64,000 nt of DNA. Source: Vibrio gangliei (GTDB lineage Bacteria > Pseudomonadota > Gammaproteobacteria > Enterobacterales > Vibrionaceae). Below the pieces are notes generated by a model, which searched no databases, was not told where the DNA came from, and saw nothing but the letters and a program-made list of their open reading frames with translations. Positions 34,553 through 42,306 of the stretch are shown in pieces (position 1 is the first letter of the stretch; the number at the start of each line of letters is the position of its first letter). The stretch covers positions 558,001 to 622,000 of the forward strand of contig NZ_AP021869.1 of NCBI RefSeq assembly GCF_026001925.1. The letters are read 5' to 3'. Both the position numbers and the translations under genes were made by a program.

Positions 34553-36553
34553 ATGTTGAATTTCAAACAGACTCTATTTCTTTGTGTAGTATCCACGAGC
34601 GCGATCTTTTCAGCTACTCAGGTTAGCGCGCAGTCAATCTCTTCAACGTCAGTGACCGAAAAAGGCCAGTCTGATTCAGATAATGAAAAAAAGACACTTT
34701 CACCGCTTGAAATACAGCGTCAGGTTTACGAGCAAGGGCAAGACTTATTAGACAAAGACGATATTGCTGGTTATCAGGCGATTCGTCCACAAATTGCGTC
34801 ATATCCTTTAACGCCATATATTGATTATCGTGTTTATTTATCTGATATCCAAAATCGCACGCCGCAAGAGGTCAATAGTTTTACTGAAAAGTACCAAACC
34901 TTTCCTTTTTCTAATCGTGTTCGTGCAAATTACTTAGATGCATTAGCCAGAACCAATCAATGGCAACGTTTGGCTGAATATCAAACGGAAGCGCCAAGAG
35001 ATCAAAAATACCGTTGTTATTATTACTATGCGAAATGGACACAAGGTGACAAAGAGTTAGCTTATCAAGGCGCGAAAGATCTTTGGCTTACGGGCAGTAG
35101 TGTTTCTTCCGCGTGTGATGACTTATTTGATGAATGGACAAAAGCAGGGCTACGTTCTGAGGAATTAGTGCTAGAGCGTATGTTGCTCAGTTTTAAATCT
35201 GGCCACTCGGGGATGTTCAGTTACCTAGATGGATTATTGACTAGTGAACAAGCGAAAGCACGCTCGAAAGATCTTCAAGAGTTGTATCGTGATCCGAGTA
35301 AAGTGGTGGAGTTCAGTAAGAAATCGAAAATCACGCCGTTTAACCAGCAATTGTCAGAATATGCATTTAAACAGCTGATTCGTAAAAATACCAAGCAAGC
35401 GGTTGAGGCTTATGATCAAGTCGTCAAAACCCAGAAGTTGCCAAAAGACGCACAAGTCGATTTGTCTAATTACGCCAGCGCTTGGTTAATGAATACGAGT
35501 GACGCTGATTTAGCCAAATGGCGAGATAGCATGTTAGACAAACAAGGCTTACCGAATCGTATTGAAAGGCGTGCTCGTATCGCCATTCAAAATGGTGATT
35601 GGAAAGATCTGGATCATTGGATTGGAAAGTTACCACCTGAAGAGCAGCAATCACTGCGTTGGCAATATTGGCAAGCGAGAGCCGAATTAGCGCAAGGTAA
35701 AGATAAGCAAGCGAAAGATCGTCTTAAAAAGCTACTTGGTCAACGTAACTTTTATAGCGCTGCCGCCTCAAACTTACTCGGAGAGCCGATTCGTTATGAA
35801 AGTAAGTTACTGAATGAAAAGCTGCCTAGTATTGTTAGCAAGCAAGAAGCACTCGATCGTATTGAAGAAATGATCGCGGTTGATAAAATTTATGCGGCAA
35901 AAAGTGAATGGCGCTGGTTACTTTGGCATAGTAATGATGCCGAGAAGAAGGCGTTAGTGAAATACGCTGCAGATAAGAATTGGCATAATTTTACCGTAGT
36001 GGCGACCATTGAAGCGAAAATGTGGGATTACACCAGTTTACGCTTCCCGATAGCGCATCGCTGGTGGTTTGATTTCTATTCTAAGAAAAACAATGTGCCT
36101 TTAATCACGTTGATGTCGTTAGCTCGTCAAGAAAGTGCCTTAGATATAGAAGCCCGCTCACCCGTTGGAGCAAGAGGCATCATGCAAATCATGCCTGCTA
36201 CCGCGAGACATACTGCCGATGTGTATGATTTAGAATACAGCCATCCTGATGAGTTATTTAATGTGCAAAAGAACATTGAAATAGGCAGTTCTTATTTAGG
36301 TGGGTTGTTAGATGATTTTAATCAAAACCGTATTTTTGCTTTTGCCGCTTATAATGCTGGCCCACATCGTGTCAAACAATGGCGAGCACGAACGAATCAA
36401 AGTATTGATGCGTATTCATTTATTGAAGCGATTCCTTTTGATGAAACGCGTGGTTACGTGCAAAATATCTTAATGTTTGAAACCTATTATCGAAATTTAC
36501 TGGGTGAAGATGGGGCATTCTTAACCCCGCAAGAAGTTAAGGAAAAATATTAA
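34553..36553 (+). CDS. slt: soluble lytic murein transglycosylase Slt70
   Basis: 666 aa periplasmic protein. It cleaves the MurNAc-GlcNAc bond to give 1,6-anhydro muropeptides. A signal peptide (about 1-27, ending VSAQS) is followed by a long alpha-superhelical U/L domain (about 50-480) and the C-terminal SLT domain. Motifs there are SLARQESALDIEARSPVGARGIMQIMPATA with the catalytic Glu, and FAAYNAGPHRVKQWR. Start at ATG 34553 (MLNFKQTLF); an in-frame TTG at 34526 would add nine residues. trpR begins 4 bp after the stop, the E. coli slt-trpR order. Confidence 0.95.
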   Translation: MLNFKQTLFLCVVSTSAIFSATQVSAQSISSTSVTEKGQSDSDNEKKTLSPLEIQRQVYEQGQDLLDKDDIAGYQAIRPQIASYPLTPYIDYRVYLSDIQNRTPQEVNSFTEKYQTFPFSNRVRANYLDALARTNQWQRLAEYQTEAPRDQKYRCYYYYAKWTQGDKELAYQGAKDLWLTGSSVSSACDDLFDEWTKAGLRSEELVLERMLLSFKSGHSGMFSYLDGLLTSEQAKARSKDLQELYRDPSKVVEFSKKSKITPFNQQLSEYAFKQLIRKNTKQAVEAYDQVVKTQKLPKDAQVDLSNYASAWLMNTSDADLAKWRDSMLDKQGLPNRIERRARIAIQNGDWKDLDHWIGKLPPEEQQSLRWQYWQARAELAQGKDKQAKDRLKKLLGQRNFYSAAASNLLGEPIRYESKLLNEKLPSIVSKQEALDRIEEMIAVDKIYAAKSEWRWLLWHSNDAEKKALVKYAADKNWHNFTVVATIEAKMWDYTSLRFPIAHRWWFDFYSKKNNVPLITLMSLARQESALDIEARSPVGARGIMQIMPATARHTADVYDLEYSHPDELFNVQKNIEIGSSYLGGLLDDFNQNRIFAFAAYNAGPHRVKQWRARTNQSIDAYSFIEAIPFDETRGYVQNILMFETYYRNLLGEDGAFLTPQEVKEKY

Positions 36554-36557
36554 GCTG

Positions 36558-36914
36558 ATGGCGAACTCAAAACCACAAAATGATAAAGAGATGGCGACGC
36601 CTGAATTTACTGACTGGCAAGATGTACTGGGTTTACTGTCTCACTCTTGCCAGCAGGAACAGTTAGAGTTTTTACTTTCAATGTTGCTGACTTACGATGA
36701 GCGTGAGGCTTTATTGGCTCGTATGAATATTTTGCATGAGTTAATGAAAGGTGAGCATTCTCAGCGTCAAATTAGCCAGATGCTAGGGGTGGGCGTTGCA
36801 ACGATCACACGTGGCTCTGCCGAGTTGAAAAAGCTAGAAGATGAACAAAAGCAGCAGTTGCAAGCCATGTTGCAAGCTGCTGCGGAGACATCAGCTAAAA
36901 GTGGTTTGGATTAA
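36558..36914 (+). CDS. trpR: Trp operon repressor TrpR
   Basis: 118 aa. All-helical repressor of trp biosynthetic genes with tryptophan as co-repressor. The helix-turn-helix is SQRQISQMLGVGVATITRGSAELK (about 71-94), preceded by LLTYDEREALLARMNILHELMKGE. The tail EDEQKQQLQAMLQAAAETSAKSGLD is longer than in E. coli TrpR. Four bases separate it from slt, so it is probably cotranscribed; no TrpR operator palindrome was seen nearby. Its last 20 bp overlap the 3' end of convergent yjjX. Confidence 0.95.
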   Translation: MANSKPQNDKEMATPEFTDWQDVLGLLSHSCQQEQLEFLLSMLLTYDEREALLARMNILHELMKGEHSQRQISQMLGVGVATITRGSAELKKLEDEQKQQLQAMLQAAAETSAKSGLD

Positions 36915-37443
36915 AGTGGTCTGGATTAAGGAAAGGAATTAAAGCCAGAATGAGAGCCTGGTGATACACCGAGCTGCGAGTCAATTGGTGGTGCGTGAGT
37001 AAACCTATCGCACCGCCTTTTTGTTTGATGTTGTCGGTGGCAAACACTTCATCCATCACGTGTCCCAGTTCTTTACCTTGGCGCACCTTTTCGAGTACCA
37101 ACGGCGGTAACATTAAGCAAGCCGAGCGAGATTCTCCACGCACCACTTTTCCGTACACGGGGTTATTTTCAATGATCATCCAAGCGTAAGTAAAATCGCC
37201 TTCGATACCAGCCTCTAAGCCAACATAAAAATCAGCATCGGTAATTTGTTGCTGTGCGTTATGCACTCTATTTAACGCGCCTTGTTTTGTTTCTTGATCA
37301 AACATGGGTTGATCGGGCACCCCACTTGGCACGGATACCCCTTCAAATAGAAAACTTTGATCAGCAAAGCTAGAAGTAAAAGCACTTTCTACCGCTTTTA
37401 TTTTTGCTGGGTTTAATGATGCGACGACCACTTTCTTTGTCAT
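36895..37443 (-). CDS. yjjX: inosine/xanthosine triphosphatase (YjjX)
   Basis: 182 aa. House-cleaning NTPase that hydrolyses non-canonical ITP and XTP. Recognised by KVVVASLNPAKIKAVESAF, EGVSVPSGVPDQP, VGLEAGIEGDFTYAWM, and GGAIGLLTHHQLTRSSVYHQALILALIPF. The C-terminus runs on as NPDHFNPNHF, produced by a 15-bp tandem duplication (36900-36929) that also contains the trpR stop. It overlaps trpR by 20 bp tail to tail. In E. coli yjjX is also near trpR. Confidence 0.93.
   Translation of the reverse strand: MTKKVVVASLNPAKIKAVESAFTSSFADQSFLFEGVSVPSGVPDQPMFDQETKQGALNRVHNAQQQITDADFYVGLEAGIEGDFTYAWMIIENNPVYGKVVRGESRSACLMLPPLVLEKVRQGKELGHVMDEVFATDNIKQKGGAIGLLTHHQLTRSSVYHQALILALIPFLNPDHFNPNHF
36900..36929. 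repeat. 15-bp tandem duplication at the trpR/yjjX overlap
   Basis: AGTGGTTTGGATTAA is followed directly by AGTGGTCTGGATTAA (14 of 15 matching). The first copy holds the trpR stop; both encode the last residues of YjjX on the other strand. Confidence 0.85.
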
Positions 37444-37446
37444 GCT

Positions 37447-38646
37447 TTAGCCTTCTAATTTCACTTGTGTCGCTTTGATGTTCTCACTTGGGTAGCAACC
37501 AAGTACTTTCAAATGACGCGTAATTTTTGTCAGCTCCGAGATAGCTTGTTGCATTTCTTGTGAATCTAAATGCGCTTCTAAATCGACGTAAAACATCTCT
37601 TCCCAAGGGTTCCCCATGATTGGACGAGATTCTAGTTTGGTCATGTTGATGCCGTAACGTTGTAGCACCAGCAAGGTTTGCACTAAAGATCCAGCTTCTT
37701 GCGCGGTAGACATAATCACCGTCGTTTTGGCTGGAATTTGTGCCGAGACTTCTACTGGTTTACGGGCAACCACAATAAAGCGCGTGTGGTTCTCGGTTTG
37801 GTTTGCGATGTTACCCTGAATGGTTTGCAGCCCATAAAGTTTCCCGCTGGTGGCATTGCCGATAGCAGCGACGCCCGGTTGGTTTAAGTCTTTCACTTTT
37901 TGCATGGCATCTGCGGTGCTGACACAAGACTCTAATGACACGTCTTTCAAGCGGCTTAAAAACTCACTGCATTGCTGATGAGGTTGTGGGTGAGAGTAGA
38001 GGACTTTGATGTCTTCTAAACGCATCTCTTGAGGTGCTAGCAAACAATGTTCAATAGGCAGCGTCATTTCGCCAACGATATAGAGCGTCGTGTGTTGCAG
38101 TAAATCATACACTTCATTAATGGAGCCTGAACTGGTGTTTTCGATCGGCAGGACACCAAAATCGGCATGGCCAGACTCAACCGTTGAGGTGATCTCTTTG
38201 AAATGCTTACAGTTGAGCTCAATTAACTCCGTATTACGACGGCTAAAATATTCTAGGCTAGCAAGGTGAGAATAAGAGCCTTTTGAACCCAAGAAAGCCA
38301 CACGAGCCAGCGGTTTGCGGCTTTCTTCAGGGTTGGCTAAGTTTTGTAAATAGGCTTGTTGCAGCAGTACTGAGTCTTCAATAATGGTGTGAAAAATTTT
38401 GGTTATGTAAGGCGCATCAAGCTGATATTTGTTTTTGCCGTTGTTAATCAATTTAACCAGCAATTCTTGTTCACGCTGTGCATCACGCACGGGTTTGGCA
38501 GTTTGTACTTTGCTTTTTGCCACTTCAATACTTAATGCCCGGCGTTCGGAAAGAATGCTCAGTAGGTGGTCGTCCAATTCATTAAGGCGAAGTCTGATAT
38601 CGTCTAATGATAGCGATGTGCCCGAAGGTTTTTGTTCTTGTGTCAT
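37447..38646 (-). CDS. pheA: chorismate mutase / prephenate dehydratase (P-protein)
   Basis: 399 aa bifunctional enzyme of phenylalanine synthesis. AroQ chorismate mutase at about 12-100 (IRLRLNELDDHLLSILSERRALSIEVAKSK), prephenate dehydratase at about 115-290 (VAFLGSKGSYSHLA, FGVLPIENTSSGSINEVYDLL, NHTRFIVVAR) and a Phe-binding ACT domain at about 305-385 containing the ESRP motif (LESRPIMGNPWEEMFYVD). Start ATG 38646 with AGGAAATA upstream. It is preceded by a leader peptide gene and attenuator. yjjX starts 3 bp downstream of its stop on the same strand. Confidence 0.97.
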   Translation of the reverse strand: MTQEQKPSGTSLSLDDIRLRLNELDDHLLSILSERRALSIEVAKSKVQTAKPVRDAQREQELLVKLINNGKNKYQLDAPYITKIFHTIIEDSVLLQQAYLQNLANPEESRKPLARVAFLGSKGSYSHLASLEYFSRRNTELIELNCKHFKEITSTVESGHADFGVLPIENTSSGSINEVYDLLQHTTLYIVGEMTLPIEHCLLAPQEMRLEDIKVLYSHPQPHQQCSEFLSRLKDVSLESCVSTADAMQKVKDLNQPGVAAIGNATSGKLYGLQTIQGNIANQTENHTRFIVVARKPVEVSAQIPAKTTVIMSTAQEAGSLVQTLLVLQRYGINMTKLESRPIMGNPWEEMFYVDLEAHLDSQEMQQAISELTKITRHLKVLGCYPSENIKATQVKLEG

Positions 38647-38658
38647 GGTTATTTCCTA

Positions 38659-38690
38659 TAAAAAAGCCTCCCTAGTTTGGGAGGCTTTCT
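38659..38690 (-). terminator. pheA attenuator
   Basis: On the reverse strand the stem AAGCCTCCC / GGGAGGCTT (38664-38672 with 38679-38687), loop of 6, is followed by T6 and lies between pheL and pheA. It ends transcription when phenylalanyl-tRNA is plentiful. Confidence 0.93.
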
Positions 38691-38733
38691 GTCCGTTTTT
38701 GGCTTATTTTTAAAACGACATTAGCCCCACCGA

Positions 38734-38781
38734 TTAGGATGGAAAAAACAAGCCAAAAAAGAACAGAGTAGATGATTGCAT
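38734..38781 (-). CDS. pheL: pheA leader peptide
   Basis: A 15-residue reading frame, MQSSTLFFFGLFFPS, with five phenylalanines in a seven-residue window. Ribosome stalling at these codons when Phe-tRNA is scarce would favour an antiterminator and allow pheA transcription. AAGGAATA precedes the ATG at 38781. The stop at 38734 is 44 bases before the attenuator stem. Position and composition match E. coli pheL. Confidence 0.93.
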   Translation of the reverse strand: MQSSTLFFFGLFFPS

Positions 38782-38837
38782 GTGAAATTATTCCTTGAAT
38801 GAAACTGTACCATAAGCAAGGGGCGGTAAAGCGTCAA

Positions 38838-38867
38838 GCAAAAAAATGACGCCCAAATGAGCGTCAT
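38838..38867 (-). terminator. intrinsic terminator of raiA
   Basis: Reverse-strand stem ATGACGC / GCGTCAT (38861-38867 with 38846-38852), loop of 8, followed by a T7 run. It ends raiA transcription before the pheL promoter. Confidence 0.88.
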
Positions 38868-38898
38868 AAAATGGTTTGTTATTTTTTAACGAGATTTA

Positions 38899-39234
38899 TT
38901 AAGATTCTTCCACTTCCTCAAGTTCTGGTTTTTCTGCTTGTGCTCGTTTGGCTTCCGGTTTGTGGCTGAGCTTATTCAGTTGTCGTTCGAGTTTTTGCTC
39001 TACCTCATTAATGGCTTTATATAAATCTTCGTTTGAAGCTGAGGCAATCAGTTGTCCTTTTGGAACGCTAATCGCCGCTTCAATTTTTTGTTGTTTACCA
39101 GGTTCAGTGCTGATAGTGGCTTGGCAGCTAATAAGGTCAACTTGCCATTTTTCTAGTTTTTTAAACTTAGCTTCAACGTATTCACGGATCGAAGAGGTCA
39201 CTTCAATGTTTTTACCAGTAATATTTATTTTCAT
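38899..39234 (-). CDS. raiA: ribosome-associated inhibitor RaiA (HPF-family)
   Basis: 111 aa. Binds the 30S A/P-site region in cold or stationary phase and blocks translation. The beta-alpha-beta fold is seen in MKINITGKNIEVTSSIREYVEAKFKKLEKW and DLYKAINEVEQKLERQLNKLSHKPEAKRAQ; the acidic tail EKPELEEVEES resembles the RaiA (YfiA) tail ending EEVEEE and argues against short HPF. The bamD-raiA-pheLA gene order is the E. coli order, which supports RaiA. Confidence 0.93.
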   Translation of the reverse strand: MKINITGKNIEVTSSIREYVEAKFKKLEKWQVDLISCQATISTEPGKQQKIEAAISVPKGQLIASASNEDLYKAINEVEQKLERQLNKLSHKPEAKRAQAEKPELEEVEES

Positions 39235-39586
39235 AGGCTCTATCCTCTTTTGTCCTCGATTTCATGCTTTCAGATTACTGTTTCGGCAATAAAAAAATGT
39301 GATCGATGTCGCGTTATTTGGGCGATGAAAGCTCTGATTAAGTAAATGTGATCACTGATAAATAATAAGGACATTCTTGTTCGAAAAGGCTTGTGTTTTA
39401 AATGAATTTAAGTAATTTGAAGGAGTTGGGTGACTAGAAATTTTTGTTTTTAGGGGCTCAATGCAGACTTAAAATAGAATTGTGTATTTTCTCGTCAGCA
39501 CTTTTCTGTGATCTCATCATGATAAAGTAAAAAAAAGCAGCCGAAGCTGCTTTTTTGTTGTTTATCACTTTCTGCTTGTTTGCCAA
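39235..39586. other. intergenic region between bamD and raiA
   Basis: 352 bp without a gene. It should hold the raiA promoter (reverse strand). A weak CRP-like site TGTGA-TCGATG-TCGCG lies at 39298-39313 and another TGTGA half-site at 39347; E. coli raiA is CRP-controlled, but these matches are imperfect. The bamD terminator lies at its right end. Nothing else recognised. Confidence 0.5.
39528..39557. terminator. intrinsic terminator of bamD
   Basis: GCAGC / GCTGC stem (39537-39541 with 39546-39550), extended by A/T pairs to AAAAAAGCAGC / GCTGCTTTTTT, loop CGAA. On the reverse strand it is followed by T-rich sequence. Confidence 0.85.
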
Positions 39587-40315
39587 TCAGTCTTCTTCAT
39601 TCAGTTTGATTAACTCTTCAGTGCGCTTAATCGCATCTTCCAAGCCAAGCTCTTTATAGGCTTCAAGTTGGATGTCTAACGATTTACGTGCAGCAACCGT
39701 ATCGGGATAGGTTTTCTGAATTTCTTGACTGCGGTTGATGGCTGCAATCCATGCCTCTCGACGTAAATAAAAATCAGCCGACGCTAAGTCATATTCCGCT
39801 AAACGATTTTTCAAAGACATTAAACGAGCTTTTGAATCGGCAGCATATAAGCTGTCAGGGTAACGTTCCAGTAAGCGTTTGAAATCAACAAAGGCGGCTT
39901 TGACTGGTTCTGGATCTCGATCCGAACGATCCATATTGAACAAACTGTGCATGAAGTTAGAGTCTTGCGCCATGTGTGTTAAACCGCGCATATACAATAC
40001 CCAATCAGAACGTTCATGAGTGGGGTTTAAACGAGAGAAACGTTCGATACTCGCTAACGCAAGAGCATAATCGCCATTTTTGTAATAAGCGTAGATTAAG
40101 TCTAATTGTACTTGATCGGAATACGGGCCAAATGGATAGCGAGAGTCTAATGCTTCCAGTTTTTTGATTGATTCAGCCCAGCTCCCAGCTTGCAAGTTTT
40201 GTTGCGCTTGGGTGTATAGGTCCGAAGGCGGAATGTCTGGTACAGCGTCTTTATTGTCTGCACAACCCGCTAAAAAGAGTAGGGAAACCAGTCCCAAAAG
40301 GTATTGGCGTTTCAT
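39587..40315 (-). CDS. bamD: outer-membrane assembly lipoprotein BamD
   Basis: 242 aa. Signal peptide with lipobox LFLAGC (Cys18), then five TPR-like repeats, for example DLYTQAQQNLQAGSWAESIKKLEALDSRYPFG and AYYKNGDYALALASIERFSRLNPTH. Essential part of the Bam complex that inserts beta-barrel proteins; acts on the periplasmic face of the outer membrane. Asp19 follows the lipidated cysteine; this is the usual Lol-avoidance residue, which is noteworthy for an outer-membrane protein. Asn20 and Lys21 may weaken the avoidance effect. Divergent from rluD. Confidence 0.94.
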   Translation of the reverse strand: MKRQYLLGLVSLLFLAGCADNKDAVPDIPPSDLYTQAQQNLQAGSWAESIKKLEALDSRYPFGPYSDQVQLDLIYAYYKNGDYALALASIERFSRLNPTHERSDWVLYMRGLTHMAQDSNFMHSLFNMDRSDRDPEPVKAAFVDFKRLLERYPDSLYAADSKARLMSLKNRLAEYDLASADFYLRREAWIAAINRSQEIQKTYPDTVAARKSLDIQLEAYKELGLEDAIKRTEELIKLNEED

Positions 40316-40473
40316 TGCTAGGAGAAAATTCCTTAATTAAATTTATCGCGTCCGTTACTTCTGACAACTTAACAGATACAATGGTAAATAACACTATTTT
40401 ACCAATCACGGTGAATAGCCTATTTTATCCATATTGTTGGATATTAGTCTCATGGTTTTTTAAAAAGTTCGAT

Positions 40474-41445
40474 ATGGCCCAACAGATTGTACGCACCGAC
40501 ACAGTAAAAGATTCTCAATTAGGGCAACGCTTAGACCAAGCGATTGCTGAATTATTTTCCGAGTTCTCTCGCTCACGTTTGAAAGAATGGTTGCTGGAAG
40601 GCAAAGTTCAAGTCAATGGTGAAGTGGTGACTAAGCCTCGTACCCGTGTAATGGGGGGTGAGGAAATTACCGTTGAAGCAGAGCTCGAAGATGAAGAACG
40701 TTGGGAAGCGCAAGATATTCCACTGAATATCGTTTATGAAGATGACGATATTATTGTGATCAACAAACCGCGTGATTTCGTGGTGCACCCTGGTGCTGGT
40801 ACGCCTGATGGCACCGTGTTAAATGCTTTATTGCATCACTACCCAGCGATTGCGGAAGTGCCGCGAGCGGGTATCGTGCATCGTTTGGATAAAGATACCA
40901 CTGGTTTGATGGTGGTCGCGAAGACGGTTCCGGCTCAAACTCGCTTGGTACGAGCGCTGCAAAAACGCAATATTACCCGTGAATATGAAGCGATCATCAT
41001 TGGGAATATGACGGCTGGGGGGCGCATTGAGAAGCCTATCGGCCGTCATTCGACCAAACGTACTTTGATGGCTGTTAACGAATTAGGTAAGCCTGCGGTT
41101 ACACATTACCGAGTGGCAGAGCATTTCCGTGAACATACGCGTATTCGTCTGCGTCTAGAAACGGGGCGTACTCACCAAATTCGTGTCCACATGTCTTATA
41201 TTCAACATCCACTATTGGGTGATGTGGCTTATGGTGGCCGCGCTCGTATTCCAAAAGGTGCATCAAAAGAATTAACAGACATGATCCGTGGGTTTGACCG
41301 TCAAGCTCTGCACGCGGTGATGCTGAAGTTTGATCATCCAGAGACTGGCGAAGAAATGAAGTTCCACGCACCCGTTCCTGACGATATGGTTGCGATGGCT
41401 GAAGCGCTTCGTCAAGACGCATTAGAGAATCATGTTGAAGATTAA
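40474..41445 (+). CDS. rluD: 23S rRNA pseudouridine(1911/1915/1917) synthase RluD
   Basis: 323 aa. Makes three pseudouridines in helix 69 of 23S rRNA. The S4-like RNA-binding domain (about 17-75; QLGQRLDQAIAELFSEFSRSRLKEWLLEGKVQVNG) precedes the catalytic domain with HRLDKDTTGLMVVAKT, the Asp being the nucleophile, and ETGRTHQIRVHM. ATG 40474 (MAQQIVRTDTV) matches the family; the frame is open 102 codons further upstream but that part runs antisense to bamD and is not RluD-like. The pgeF start is 13 bp downstream of the stop, a conserved operon. Confidence 0.96.
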   Translation: MAQQIVRTDTVKDSQLGQRLDQAIAELFSEFSRSRLKEWLLEGKVQVNGEVVTKPRTRVMGGEEITVEAELEDEERWEAQDIPLNIVYEDDDIIVINKPRDFVVHPGAGTPDGTVLNALLHHYPAIAEVPRAGIVHRLDKDTTGLMVVAKTVPAQTRLVRALQKRNITREYEAIIIGNMTAGGRIEKPIGRHSTKRTLMAVNELGKPAVTHYRVAEHFREHTRIRLRLETGRTHQIRVHMSYIQHPLLGDVAYGGRARIPKGASKELTDMIRGFDRQALHAVMLKFDHPETGEEMKFHAPVPDDMVAMAEALRQDALENHVED

Positions 41446-41458
41446 AGGTTAACAATTC

Positions 41459-42196
41459 ATGGATAACATCGTCGTACCCAACTGGCCAGCGCCTAAGAAT
41501 GTAAAAGCCTTTGCTTCTACACGTTTGGGCGGTGAATCAACCGGTCAATATCAAGGTTTAAACCTAGGTATGCATGTTGGCGATGACGGCGATGTTGTAC
41601 AAAGAAATCGTGACTTTATTGCCCAACGACACCGGATGCCTACTACGCCGGTGTGGTTGAACCAAACGCATTCGACTGAGGTGGTTGAGTTAGTGAAACC
41701 TACTCACCACGTAATCGATGCTGATGGCAGTTCTACTCGCCACAATAACATTGTTTGTGTTGTGATGACGGCAGATTGTTTGCCGATATTACTGACCAAT
41801 ACCGATGGCACTCATGTCGCTGCGGTTCATGCAGGATGGCGCGGATTAGCTGACGGCATACTCGAGAATGCGATACAGCAATTTGATAAACCCAGTCAAG
41901 TGATGGCGTGGATTGGTCCGGCTATCGGCACTCAAGCGTTCGAAGTTGGCAATGATGTTTATCAAACATTTGTACAGCATCATTTTCAAGCCAAAGATGC
42001 CTTTTATTCACATCCTACCCATGATGACAAATGGCTAGCCGATATGTCCCAACTTGCCACTCAGCGGTTGAATCAAGCGGGCGTTGAAGAAGTTTACCTT
42101 AGTCAGCGTTGCACCTATTCCGAGCCTGATAACTTTTACTCCTACCGGCGAGATGGCGTGACAGGCCGTCAAGCAACGTTTATCTGGATGGAATAG
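41459..42196 (+). CDS. pgeF: peptidoglycan editing factor PgeF (YfiH, laccase-domain)
   Basis: 245 aa. Multi-copper-oxidase-like fold protein that hydrolyses mis-incorporated serine muropeptide precursors in E. coli; earlier called polyphenol oxidase. Metal ligands sit in NQTHSTEVVE, TADCLPILL and AVHAGWRGLADGILENA. Further family motifs are WIGPAIG and SQRCTYSEPDNFYSYRRDGVTGRQATFIWM. It overlaps nothing and lies in the rluD-pgeF-clpB order of enterobacteria and vibrios. Confidence 0.93.
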   Translation: MDNIVVPNWPAPKNVKAFASTRLGGESTGQYQGLNLGMHVGDDGDVVQRNRDFIAQRHRMPTTPVWLNQTHSTEVVELVKPTHHVIDADGSSTRHNNIVCVVMTADCLPILLTNTDGTHVAAVHAGWRGLADGILENAIQQFDKPSQVMAWIGPAIGTQAFEVGNDVYQTFVQHHFQAKDAFYSHPTHDDKWLADMSQLATQRLNQAGVEEVYLSQRCTYSEPDNFYSYRRDGVTGRQATFIWME

Positions 42197-42230
42197 CCTT
42201 GTTCTTATGAGTGTTTATTTTTTATTCACT

Positions 42231-42259
42231 CTTGAAAATGCTGATCCCCGCATCCATTT
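42231..42259 (+). promoter_or_regulatory. candidate sigma-32 promoter of clpB
   Basis: CTTGAA (42231-42236) followed after 15 bp by ATCCATTT (42252-42259) fits the heat-shock consensus CTTGAA-N13-17-CCCCATNT with two mismatches in the -10. Confidence 0.5.
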
Positions 42260-42306
42260 ATAAGCCAACAACAGAAGTATCTCACTTTTGATATTGGAGG
42301 CTTATA

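Noticed and set aside
40168..40473. 102-codon extension of RluD
   Set aside because: It is antisense to the start of bamD and unlike RluD; the family N-terminus begins at 40474.
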